Shown piece after piece: positions 1 through 6,864 of a stretch of DNA of 12,008 nt. The stretch covers positions 1 through 12,008 of the forward strand of contig NZ_DAXS01000073.1 in NCBI RefSeq assembly GCF_002506515.1, written 5' to 3'. Under the pieces are notes generated by a model. It saw only the letters and a list, made by a program, of their open reading frames with translations, searched no databases and had not been told where the DNA came from. Position numbers and translations under genes: made by a program. This DNA comes from Caldivirga sp. UBA161. Its GTDB lineage: Archaea; Thermoproteota; Thermoprotei; Thermoproteales; Thermocladiaceae. The first letter of the stretch is position 1. The number at the start of each line of letters is the position of its first letter.

Positions 1-204
1 AGAAAAACCAGAAACAGCAGCACCTATGGCTTCCTCGGAACAATTATATGCCTCAGCGGTATCGAACATCCTGTAACCCAGCTCCAGTGCCTTCCTGAAG
101 ATTGCGATATAATGGTCTTTCCTCATGCATTCTGATACTGATAAGTATGAGCCTAGGCCAATGATAGGCATTCTTAACCCTCCCCTGAATTCCCTATACT
201 CCAT
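1..204 (-). CDS. Aldo/keto reductase, N-terminal part (runs off the window)
   Basis: Only the first 68 codons are inside the window; the gene continues beyond base 1. The translation begins MEYREFRGG, followed by the aldo/keto reductase first-strand pattern MPIIGLGSY (residues 12-20) and then ALELGYRMFDTAEAYNCSEE (39-58). In this family the Asp and Tyr of the D-x4-Y pattern (here D48 and Y53) are catalytic, the Tyr being the general acid in NAD(P)H-dependent reduction of a carbonyl; the later Lys and His lie outside the window. Substrate cannot be judged. The ATG at 204 is chosen because a TATA-like box (227-235) lies about 27 nt upstream, the leaderless spacing seen across this window. It is divergent from the coiled-coil gene. 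Family assignment is firm; specificity is unknown. Confidence 0.85.
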   Translation of the reverse strand, partial: MEYREFRGGLRMPIIGLGSYLSVSECMRKDHYIAIFRKALELGYRMFDTAEAYNCSEEAIGAAVSGFS

Positions 205-226
205 GTTTATTAGTAAGGTTGTCTGC

Positions 227-235
227 ATTTAAAGC
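227..235 (-). promoter_or_regulatory. TATA box of the aldo/keto reductase gene
   Basis: Read on the minus strand the stretch is gctttaaat, centred about 27 nt before the ATG at 204. That distance implies transcription starting at or next to the start codon. It sits back-to-back with the plus-strand box at 256-267. Confidence 0.55.
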
Positions 236-255
236 TTTAGTTATTTCTCTTGGAT

Positions 256-267
256 AAAGCTTATATA
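256..267 (+). promoter_or_regulatory. BRE/TATA box of the coiled-coil/pcc1 operon
   Basis: The sequence aaagcttatata is a good archaeal BRE+TATA match. Its TATA part (260-267) is centred 25 nt before the GTG at 289 and only 19 nt before the TTG at 283, so it supports GTG 289 as a leaderless start. Confidence 0.6.
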
Positions 268-288
268 TTGGGTTGGTAAGGGTTGCCT

Positions 289-1284
289 GTGTCATTACTT
301 AATGCTGAGGAGCTTGAGAAGAAGATAGAAGAGTTGAATGTTAAGCTGAGTAATGTTAACAGTGAGTTGGATGAGGCCTATAAGGAATTGAATGAGCTTA
401 AAGGCAAGTTAAATGAGAAGAGAAATCAGTTAACGGTAGTAATAAACCAATTAAACAGTAAGCGGAATGAGCTAAGTGAATTAAAGAATAAGATTAATGA
501 ATTAATCAGCAAGAGGAATAGCATCATTGAGCATCTTAAGAAGAATAAGGCTGAGAAGGATGAGGTAAGCAAGAGGATCATTCAATTAAGGGATAGGATT
601 AAGAACCTCAGGGAGCTTTTAAAGGAGCTTGAGGCGTCAGGTGGTAGGGTTCAGGATAAGGATAAGTTAAGGGTTTTAATAGAGAAGCTGGAGTTTGAGC
701 ATGATACGTCGCCATCAGATTTAAAGAAGGAGATGGAATTCTATAAGACGATTACAGAGCTTGAGAAGAATCTTGAGAAGGCTGAGACGCTAGATGAGTT
801 TAGGAGCCACATAGCCAATGCAATTAAGGAAATTGAGGAATTAAGCAGAAGGCGTGCTGAATTAATTAATAACCTTAAGTTAATCTACGAGGGTAGCTAT
901 AAGCCGCTTAAGGATGAGTTAATGGGGCTTAGGAGTAAGATAAATGACGTTAGGAACAGTATAGGTGAACTTAAGAAGAGGAGAGATGAATTAAAGGCTG
1001 AGAGGGATGAGATTAAGAAACAAATGCTAAGCCTCTACGCTAAAATAAAGGAGCTTAAGGAGGCTAAGATGCAGATTATTGACGAGATTAATAAGAATAG
1101 GCTACTCCTAGTGGCTGCAAGGAAATCAGCAGCGGCGGCTGAGAGGAGGAGAAGTGAGGAGTCGGTTAAGGTTGAGTTAAGGAAGAGGGCCATGGAGGCT
1201 CTTCAAAAGCTTGAGAAGGGTGAAAGGGTTAGCCTTGATGAGTTAATGGGGCTGGAGGACTCGGATGACCACCAGAGTAAGTAA
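289..1284 (+). CDS. Archaeal coiled-coil protein (COG1340-like)
   Basis: About 331 residues, almost entirely predicted coiled coil: from the first residues on, Leu/Ile heptads alternate with Lys/Glu/Arg, with one break near the Gly-Gly in EASGGRVQD and another in the middle (HDTSPSDLKK). There is no signal peptide or membrane segment, so it is probably cytoplasmic. Length, all-helical composition and the C-terminal tail ALQKLEKGERVSLDELMGLE match my memory of the uncharacterised archaeal COG1340 family, whose role is unknown. The longest reading starts at TTG 283, but promoter spacing favours GTG 289. Its 3' end overlaps pcc1 by 20 nt and the two are surely co-transcribed. SMC-like or structural roles are possible but no ATPase domain is present. 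Confidence 0.75.
   Translation: MSLLNAEELEKKIEELNVKLSNVNSELDEAYKELNELKGKLNEKRNQLTVVINQLNSKRNELSELKNKINELISKRNSIIEHLKKNKAEKDEVSKRIIQLRDRIKNLRELLKELEASGGRVQDKDKLRVLIEKLEFEHDTSPSDLKKEMEFYKTITELEKNLEKAETLDEFRSHIANAIKEIEELSRRRAELINNLKLIYEGSYKPLKDELMGLRSKINDVRNSIGELKKRRDELKAERDEIKKQMLSLYAKIKELKEAKMQIIDEINKNRLLLVAARKSAAAAERRRSEESVKVELRKRAMEALQKLEKGERVSLDELMGLEDSDDHQSK
1254..1258 (+). promoter_or_regulatory. Shine-Dalgarno site for pcc1
   Basis: GGAGG lies 6 nt before the ATG at 1265, inside the end of the coiled-coil gene. It decides the start: the in-frame ATG at 1295 has no such site. It is the only clear Shine-Dalgarno sequence noticed in the window, as expected for an internal operon gene. Confidence 0.7.
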
Positions 1285-1525
1285 GCTTGAACCCATGGAG
1301 GTTTCCATTAGGCTTAGGTTAAGTGAAGATAATGATGTTGCTTACAGGGTTTTTAAGGTAATGGAGCCTGAGTTTAAGTTTAAGAGGGGTATGGTGTTAA
1401 CGCACCTAAGTAATGGGGATGTTGTGGTGGTGATTAAGGCAAGTGACATTAATAGTGCAAGAAGCTTAATTAATGGGGTCCTTAAGCACATTTACCTAAT
1501 CCTCAGCCTTCAATCCGGTAATTAA
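1265..1525 (+). CDS. pcc1: KEOPS complex subunit Pcc1
   Basis: The 86-residue product has the size and shape of the Pcc1/CTAG fold. An N-terminal beta strand (MEVSIRLRLSEDNDVAYRVF, residues 11-30) is followed by a beta hairpin (GDVVVVIKASD, 51-61) and the characteristic C-terminal helix INSARSLINGVLKHIYLI (62-79). In KEOPS, Pcc1 is the dimerisation subunit that binds Kae1; the complex transfers threonylcarbamoyl to A37 of ANN-decoding tRNAs to make t6A. The protein acts in the cytoplasm. The start at 1265 is supported by GGAGG 6 nt upstream. The gene overlaps its upstream coiled-coil partner by 20 nt and the 3' end of the opposing hflX by 23 nt. The call rests on the Asp-x2-Ser-x-Arg-x2-Ile-N helix and on size; short length keeps it below certainty. 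Confidence 0.8.
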   Translation: MTTRVSKLEPMEVSIRLRLSEDNDVAYRVFKVMEPEFKFKRGMVLTHLSNGDVVVVIKASDINSARSLINGVLKHIYLILSLQSGN

Positions 1526-2732
1526 TCCCCCTCTCATCAAGAAGCATAAGATCCTCCTTCCTAACGTTAACTAGAGCCGAATCATCGTTAATAATCATTA
1601 TTGAAGCCCTATGCCTAAGCAGTTGATTAACCACATCAAGATCCCCCACAGCCAGCCTCACTGTGGCATAATCCCTTAGCTCAGAGGCTATCCTACCTTT
1701 CAATGACTCTAATCCAGCACCAGTCTTAGCTGATATGAATAATGGATTACTTAACTTAAATTCCAGCGCAATGCTAATTAATGAATCAGTGTCCTTAACC
1801 TCATCAATCTTATTGAAGACTGGGATGACCTTACTCATTGGTACGGCTATATCATTCAGTATACTTATTGAACTACTAACCTTCCTACGTACCTCATCAA
1901 CTGGGTCACTTGAATCTATTATGAGAAGTATGAGGTCAGCATAGGCTATCTCCCTTATTGTTGAGTAGAAGGACTCCACCAGTATTGGTGGTAAATCATC
2001 AATAAAGCCTACAGTGTCCGTAATGACGGCGTACTTCCCATTGAAGTTAACTAGCCTGGAGTATGTTGATAAGGTTGCGAACGCCTTACCATCAATATAC
2101 TTACCTTCACCGGTTAACCTATTGAAGAGTGTTGTCTTACCAGCCATTGTGTAGCCTGTTAATGCAACCTCAGGAATACCCTTATCCCTCCTCTTAATTA
2201 TGTGAGTATCCCTCATTAATTTTATTGAATTTAACTTTCTCTTAACTGAAGCTATTTGCCTTAAGGCATGCTTATAGTAGGTTTCAGCACCATATTCACC
2301 TAAGCCGTGGAAGCCAATCTGCTCCCCCTTCTTACTTAACCTAATATACTCCCTGATTAAGGGCAATGAGTACTTTAACTCAGCCAACTTTATCTGAAGC
2401 TTAGCCTCAGCATCACCAGCCCTCTTATCAAATATCTCCAGAATTAACTTAACCCTATCCATTACATTCACCCTTAACTCCCTGGATAAGTTGAAGGATT
2501 GGTTAGGCTTAAGTTGATGATAGGTTATTAGGTAGTTAACACTATTATCGATAAGCCTCTTAACATCCCCAAGCTTACCACTACCCACGTAGTATCTTGA
2601 GTCTGGAACCCTCCTCTGAACCACAAGTCCCCTAACCTCATAGCCTGCCACCTCAGCAAGCATCTTAAATTCATTAATCTTGCTCTCCATGGGATTTGGA
2701 TCAACGTAAACCAATAATGCTTCCTTACCCAT
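1503..2732 (-). CDS. hflX: HflX-type GTPase with unusual P-loop
   Basis: An HflX family translational GTPase, about 409 residues from ATG 2732 (416 from ATG 2753). The N-terminal domain, with the VQRRVPDSRYYVGSGKLGDV signature, and the linker helices (residues 110-180, containing GLGEYGAE) precede a G domain. Numbering from ATG 2753: G1 GYTMAGKT 200-207, G3 DTVGF 246-250, G4 NKID 314-317, G5 SAKTG 341-345. HflX proteins bind ribosomes, and bacterial HflX splits stalled ribosomes after stress. Two deviations stand out: the Asn expected in G1 (GYTNAGK[ST]) is Met, and switch I reads FATLSTYSR instead of the common FATLDPTTR. A TATA-like box at 2762-2769 favours ATG 2732, although a weaker box farther up could serve ATG 2753. 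The 3' end overlaps pcc1. Confidence 0.9.
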   Translation of the reverse strand: MGKEALLVYVDPNPMESKINEFKMLAEVAGYEVRGLVVQRRVPDSRYYVGSGKLGDVKRLIDNSVNYLITYHQLKPNQSFNLSRELRVNVMDRVKLILEIFDKRAGDAEAKLQIKLAELKYSLPLIREYIRLSKKGEQIGFHGLGEYGAETYYKHALRQIASVKRKLNSIKLMRDTHIIKRRDKGIPEVALTGYTMAGKTTLFNRLTGEGKYIDGKAFATLSTYSRLVNFNGKYAVITDTVGFIDDLPPILVESFYSTIREIAYADLILLIIDSSDPVDEVRRKVSSSISILNDIAVPMSKVIPVFNKIDEVKDTDSLISIALEFKLSNPLFISAKTGAGLESLKGRIASELRDYATVRLAVGDLDVVNQLLRHRASIMIINDDSALVNVRKEDLMLLDERGINYRIEG

Positions 2733-2761
2733 GCCAACTACTATCGCTACCATGCAGGTGT

Positions 2762-2775
2762 TTTTATTACTTTTC
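2762..2775 (-). promoter_or_regulatory. Candidate BRE/TATA box of hflX
   Basis: Minus-strand sequence ggaaaagtaataaaa resembles the boxes before metG, tRNA-Glu and the 10243 gene. Its centre is about 12 nt before ATG 2753 and 33 nt before ATG 2732, so it suits the inner start with a short leader. The weaker cattatgg just upstream is an alternative that would suit ATG 2753. Confidence 0.4.
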
Positions 2776-2792
2776 CATAATGGAGTCCTGCC

Positions 2793-3410
2793 TCACCTAA
2801 TACTTAAATCCAAGTATATTGAGTTAAGTATCTTAGCTAAATTCTTAGATGTTACCCAAGTTAAAATCTCAATATAAGCCTCAGCAGGGGTTTTACTTCT
2901 TAAGGTTACGTTGAATTCATGAGCCAGCAACTTAACATGTTCAGTGCACTGCCTAAGCATTGGGCATTTTAAGCAGTTTTGAATGGGCCTAACACCATTA
3001 ATTATTATAAAACCAGTCTTCTCATCTATGAAAGCCCCCTTTCCATTAAGAAGCCTTAAGCCTAATGAACCAAGCCTCCCACTCTCAACCTCGTAAGCAA
3101 GGTATATTGGGGCTGAGAAGATTAAGCCGTAGCTACTCCTCTCAATCCAACCATACTTCATTAATACTGATAAGTGCCTATATAGTGTTGATTTAGGCAT
3201 CTTAAGCTTCCCCCCAATCACAGACGGCTTAGATACACCGAAGGCAATTAACTTAAGTATACTTAACCTACTTGGGTCAATGGCTTTTTCAAAGGCGTCA
3301 ATACTCATTAACCTAACCTTCCCCTTCTTAAAAGTATGTGGCCTTATGGGGAATCTTATTACCATATCCTCATCAAACTCATTTAACCTACTCACGTCAA
3401 TTAAAGACAT
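2793..3410 (-). CDS. Winged-helix regulator with C-terminal Cys cluster
   Basis: A 205-residue protein of a family I do not recognise by name. Residues 46-95 form an ArsR/TrmB-like winged helix: SRLSILKLIAFGVS (helix 1), then KPSVIGGKLKMPKSTLYRHL (helices 2-3, with the recognition helix at STLYRHLSVLMKYG) and a wing ERSSYGLIFS. After a beta-rich segment (125-142) comes C146-x2-C149-P-x4-C155-x2-H158, then a helical tail. Three Cys plus His could hold a metal or an FeS cluster, suggesting redox or metal sensing; this is inference. The spacing copies the first three cysteines of the TFE-beta-like protein at 6865-7308, but no fourth Cys is present. A TATA box (3443-3450) predicts a leader of about 10 nt. 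It lies between hflX and the propeller gene, all in one direction, so a local target is possible. Confidence 0.7.
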   Translation of the reverse strand: MSLIDVSRLNEFDEDMVIRFPIRPHTFKKGKVRLMSIDAFEKAIDPSRLSILKLIAFGVSKPSVIGGKLKMPKSTLYRHLSVLMKYGWIERSSYGLIFSAPIYLAYEVESGRLGSLGLRLLNGKGAFIDEKTGFIIINGVRPIQNCLKCPMLRQCTEHVKLLAHEFNVTLRSKTPAEAYIEILTWVTSKNLAKILNSIYLDLSIR

Positions 3411-3442
3411 TTAAGCCACTTAGCTAGCAAACAATCAACAGC

Positions 3443-3450
3443 TTTTAAAC
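3443..3450 (-). promoter_or_regulatory. TATA box of the winged-helix regulator
   Basis: Minus-strand gtttaaaa, centred about 36 nt before ATG 3410, would give a leader of roughly 10 nt. It lies only about 20 nt past the stop codon of the upstream propeller gene, showing that the regulator has its own promoter. Confidence 0.5.
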
Positions 3451-3468
3451 ACTACCCAAGTTACCGCA

Positions 3469-4908
3469 TCATGGATGAAGCAGTGTAAATAATGGTAATG
3501 ATTCAATAATACCATTAACACCAACAAGAATCAACGAATTCCCAGTAGCCAAAAGATTACCTGCACCAGGTACTATTGGCGTGTATATCTCCTTAATTAA
3601 ACTGCCATTTAATGTAAGTATAAAAAGTTCACCAGTCCTATTCTGAATAATTATGAATTTATTAAACACAACCACAGCATTACTTAACGTGAGGCCGGTT
3701 TTAAAGGTCCATAAAACTTTACCATTAGTCGCATTAACTACATACAGTACACCCACTGGGGAATCATGAATCACTAAGCCATTATAAATAATAACTGGTG
3801 GCGCCTCTAGGTTAGGTGTAATTTTAGATAAGCCTTCATTAAGAATCCATAGTATGTGCCCATTACTTGCATTGAATGCCGCTAACATGACATTCATTGT
3901 ATTGTTTGAATTATGTAAAGTAAATGACGTAGCAATAATACCCTTATAGTAGGCTGGTGATGAATCATCTAAACCAGCCATATTTTGATAAGTTCCATAA
4001 AGGTAATCACTCCAAATAACATTACCGGTTGTGGCGTTTATTGACCAGAATGTTGTTGATGTACCGAAGTAAACAATACCATTAACTAAGAGTAATGAGG
4101 ACATGCTATCATATGAACCCAATTCATCAATCCAAGTGAGCTTACCTGTGGTTGCATTTAATGCAAACACTTCATCACTACCATCAGCCTCAATTACGAG
4201 ACCCCTATAATACACCGGTGTAGGCATATCTTCTCCAAGTGTTGTATAATTCCATAATACTTCACCATTAGTAACATTAACCGCGGCTAGATAATTAATC
4301 CCAGTACCCCTGTATGTTGGCGTTAATACACTATTGCCTAATCCAATAATCATTATGCCATTGAAGATTATTGGTTGAGTCATTATTTGATTTGGAAATA
4401 CCCTATACCATACGATGGCGCCATTAGTTACATTAATTGCATAAACACTACCATTGTTAAATGGGAAGCTTGATGTTGAGAAGTTGAATAGGCCTGAGGT
4501 GGTTACGAGAAGTAAGTCACCGTAAATAGCAGGTGGCACCACTATACCCCAAGTTACATTCACAATGAAGTACCCCGTCCTAGTTGATATAACATAGTTA
4601 TGTTGCGGATTACCCTCAAACATTATTGTATTACGCCAGTATCCATTAGACTTCTCAGGTATTGATTGAAGTGCATAGGGTAATATGAATTGATACTTAA
4701 GTTGATTATTATTACTGCTTGTAATATTAGTGTATTGAGGGGTGTATGTTATGGTTTCAATTACAGTGCTTGTAATAGTCTTAGTTACAGTGTTTGTTAT
4801 AGCGGTACTTGTACTGGTTTTAATTGAGGTAATGTTAACTATTGAAATAGCCCATGATGCTGCTAACGCTATTGAAATAACCGTTATCGCTAGTTGACAT
4901 CTATTCAT
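3469..4908 (-). CDS. Membrane-anchored PQQ-type beta-propeller surface protein
   Basis: A secreted propeller of 479 residues from ATG 4908 (483 from ATG 4920). Numbering from 4920, residues 9-28 are a hydrophobic membrane segment without an obvious cleavage site. A Ser/Thr-rich spacer (29-70) follows, then repeats each carrying N-x-[ST]-x-G-x3-W: N163/W171, N215/W223, N255/W263, N295/W303, N350/W358 and N396/W404, with a degenerate seventh near N438. This is the PQQ-repeat motif (usually A-x-D-x2-TG-x3-W) with Asn in the Asp position. The domain probably sits outside the cell, N-glycosylated. No catalytic PQQ-dehydrogenase residues are evident, so a binding or scaffold role (BamB-like fold) is as likely as an enzyme. 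A TATA box at 4931-4938 is 26 nt from ATG 4908, which I therefore prefer. Confidence 0.8.
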   Translation of the reverse strand: MNRCQLAITVISIALAASWAISIVNITSIKTSTSTAITNTVTKTITSTVIETITYTPQYTNITSSNNNQLKYQFILPYALQSIPEKSNGYWRNTIMFEGNPQHNYVISTRTGYFIVNVTWGIVVPPAIYGDLLLVTTSGLFNFSTSSFPFNNGSVYAINVTNGAIVWYRVFPNQIMTQPIIFNGIMIIGLGNSVLTPTYRGTGINYLAAVNVTNGEVLWNYTTLGEDMPTPVYYRGLVIEADGSDEVFALNATTGKLTWIDELGSYDSMSSLLLVNGIVYFGTSTTFWSINATTGNVIWSDYLYGTYQNMAGLDDSSPAYYKGIIATSFTLHNSNNTMNVMLAAFNASNGHILWILNEGLSKITPNLEAPPVIIYNGLVIHDSPVGVLYVVNATNGKVLWTFKTGLTLSNAVVVFNKFIIIQNRTGELFILTLNGSLIKEIYTPIVPGAGNLLATGNSLILVGVNGIIESLPLFTLLHP

Positions 4909-4930
4909 GCGCAGCATCAATATGCTTCAG

Positions 4931-4940
4931 TTTAAAAAAC
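4931..4940 (-). promoter_or_regulatory. TATA box of the beta-propeller gene
   Basis: Minus-strand gttttttaaa is centred 26 nt before ATG 4908 and only about 14 nt before the outermost ATG 4920. Transcription would start at the inner ATG, making the message leaderless. Confidence 0.5.
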
Positions 4941-5006
4941 AGACTCACTAATGCCCTAGGCTTGAATTAACCTCAATTAGGCTTAAGTAGCCTGGTTATT
5001 GTAATG

Positions 5007-5020
5007 GAAAAGCTTATTAA
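5007..5020 (+). promoter_or_regulatory. Strong BRE/TATA-like box oddly close to the metG start
   Basis: The sequence gaaaagcttattaa is one of the best BRE/TATA matches in the window, but its centre is only about 7 nt before GTG 5023. A weaker alternative, ttattgta at 4995-5002, is centred about 25 nt before GTG 5023 and would fit leaderless expression. Confidence 0.4.
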
Positions 5021-5022
5021 GG

Positions 5023-6771
5023 GTGCTTGATAGGCGAGTCTTCAGTGACCCCAATGGAAATGAGGTAAGGTGGGTTGTTGGTTCAGCATGGCCATATATT
5101 TACGCCGTCCCGCATTTAGGTAATTTAATAGGTTCACTGTTATCTGCGGATGTATTCACAAGGTACCTTAAGTTGAAGGGTTATAATGTGGTTTACGTTA
5201 CAGGTAGTGATGAACATGGTACACCAATTGAGGTTGAAGCCATTAAGCTTGGTGTCGAGCCGAGGCAATTAACGGATAGGATGCATGAAATCATTGTTAA
5301 ATTGCTTAAGCTCTGGGGTATTGAACCAGATAACTACACTAGGACTGAGTCTGAGGTTCATAAGTGGTATGTTAGGGATACGTTCACTAAAATCTACAAT
5401 AATGGCTACATATTCACTAAGGATGATGAATTACCCTACTGCCCAAAGGATAAGATATTCCTCCCCGATAGGTTTGTGATTGGTACATGTCCATACTGCG
5501 GTTACCCCTACGCCAGAGGTGATCAATGTGAAAACTGCGGTAAATTACTTGAACCAAGAATGTTAATTAACCCTAAGTGCGCAATATGCGGCTCAACCCC
5601 TGAATGGAGGTTAACTAGGCACTGGTACCTTGACTTAAGGAGGCTTGAGGATAGGGTTAGGAGCTATATTGAAGGGAATAATGCGCTACCGGATAATGCA
5701 AGGCAAATGAGCCTGGGGATACTTAAGGAGGGTTTAAGGCCCAGGGCAATAACCAGGGATAATAAGTGGGGTATCCCAGCCCCATTCCCAGGTGCTGAGG
5801 GTAAGACGATTTACGTCTGGTTTGAGGCAGTGTTGGGTTACGTATCAGCAACCATAGAGTACTTTAGGAGGCTTGGTAGGGAGGATGAATGGAGGAAGTA
5901 CTGGTTCAATAAGGGGACTAGGGTTGTATTCTTCATAGGTAAGGATAACATACCATTCCACACTATAATATTCCCAGCATTACTCATGGCTACTGGGGAG
6001 GATTACGTAATGCCATGGGCATCATCATCCACGGAGTACTTGATTTTCGAGGGTAAGAAATTCTCAAAGAGCCAGAGGATTGGGATTTGGGCTGATGAAG
6101 CCGTAGCACTCCTCCCAGCGGATTACTGGAGGTTTTACCTCATTTACAATAGGCCTGAGCAGAGGGATAGTAACTTCACGTGGGATTCATTCCTAGACGT
6201 AGTTAATTCAATCATGAATGACACAGTGGGTAACTTCATCCATAGGGTATTAACACTGGCGAAGAGGAGGTGGGGTATAGTGCCCAGTGGCGTTAAGATG
6301 ATTGAGCAGGACCAGGAGGTTTACAGTAAGGTTCTTGAGGTTCTTAATAATGTTGATGAGAACTATGGGAAAATAATGCTGAAGGATGCCTTATCCCAGT
6401 CAATTGAAATAGCCAGGATAGGTAATAGGTACCTGAATGAGAGGCAACCATGGAGGCTAGGTGGAGTTGAATTCAATAGTGCATTATACATGCTTATGAG
6501 TATTGTTAAGGCATTATCAGTAGCACTTGCGCCAGTAATACCCTTCAGTATTAATGAATTGTGGAGAATGATGGGTTACGGTAATGGCTTAAGGTGGCAA
6601 GATGCAGGGAAGCCTATTGAACAGGGATTACAGTTAAGTGAACCAAGGCCACTCTTCAGGAAGATAAGTAAGGAGGAATTGAATGTAATGCTTAAGAAAC
6701 TTGATGAAATAAGGGACATTAAGGATAAGGGTAAGTACCCGTGGGAGCAAGCCTACTTACCTAACCCTTAA
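5023..6771 (+). CDS. metG: Methionyl-tRNA synthetase
   Basis: MetRS charges tRNA-Met with methionine in the cytoplasm. The 582-residue protein is a class I synthetase of archaeal type. It shows VVGSAWPYIYAVPHLGN at residues 18-34 with the HIGH-class signature HLGN (31-34), GSDEHGTP (61-68), a zinc-binding insert with C140, C156/C159, C169/C172 and C186/C189, GKDN (306-309), and KMSKS as KFSKS (346-350). A helical anticodon-binding domain fills the C-terminal half. It ends there, without the EMAP-like tRNA-binding extension found in many bacterial MetRS. GTG 5023 is the only plausible start: an in-frame stop lies at 5002 and no ATG/GTG/TTG occurs between 5026 and the conserved block. It is divergent from the propeller gene and appears monocistronic. 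Confidence 0.96.
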   Translation: MLDRRVFSDPNGNEVRWVVGSAWPYIYAVPHLGNLIGSLLSADVFTRYLKLKGYNVVYVTGSDEHGTPIEVEAIKLGVEPRQLTDRMHEIIVKLLKLWGIEPDNYTRTESEVHKWYVRDTFTKIYNNGYIFTKDDELPYCPKDKIFLPDRFVIGTCPYCGYPYARGDQCENCGKLLEPRMLINPKCAICGSTPEWRLTRHWYLDLRRLEDRVRSYIEGNNALPDNARQMSLGILKEGLRPRAITRDNKWGIPAPFPGAEGKTIYVWFEAVLGYVSATIEYFRRLGREDEWRKYWFNKGTRVVFFIGKDNIPFHTIIFPALLMATGEDYVMPWASSSTEYLIFEGKKFSKSQRIGIWADEAVALLPADYWRFYLIYNRPEQRDSNFTWDSFLDVVNSIMNDTVGNFIHRVLTLAKRRWGIVPSGVKMIEQDQEVYSKVLEVLNNVDENYGKIMLKDALSQSIEIARIGNRYLNERQPWRLGGVEFNSALYMLMSIVKALSVALAPVIPFSINELWRMMGYGNGLRWQDAGKPIEQGLQLSEPRPLFRKISKEELNVMLKKLDEIRDIKDKGKYPWEQAYLPNP

Positions 6772-6835
6772 CCCCCTTACTCAACATATAGATTACCCAC
6801 CAGTGTAGTTAACCTTAAGTTAAATTGCATTACAG

Positions 6836-6848
6836 TAAATATTTATAA
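6836..6848 (+). promoter_or_regulatory. TATA box of the TFE-beta-like gene
   Basis: The sequence aaatatttataa is centred about 28 nt before ATG 6871 and 22 nt before ATG 6865. The spacing slightly favours the inner ATG as a leaderless start. Confidence 0.5.
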
Positions 6849-6864
6849 CCCAGGAATAGGCGCA

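Noticed and set aside
1735..1944. Open frame antisense to hflX
   Set aside because: It lies wholly within the strongly conserved G domain of hflX, has no promoter or ribosome site, and is a by-product of that gene's codon use. The same holds for antisense or out-of-frame openings in rps6e (7605-7799), metG (5285-5479), trpC (8987-9178) and the 10243 gene.
3469..4908. PQQ-dependent dehydrogenase
   Set aside because: The blade motifs fit the PQQ-repeat fold, but no cofactor-binding or catalytic residues typical of quinoprotein dehydrogenases are visible and the protein is short for that class, so only the fold is called.
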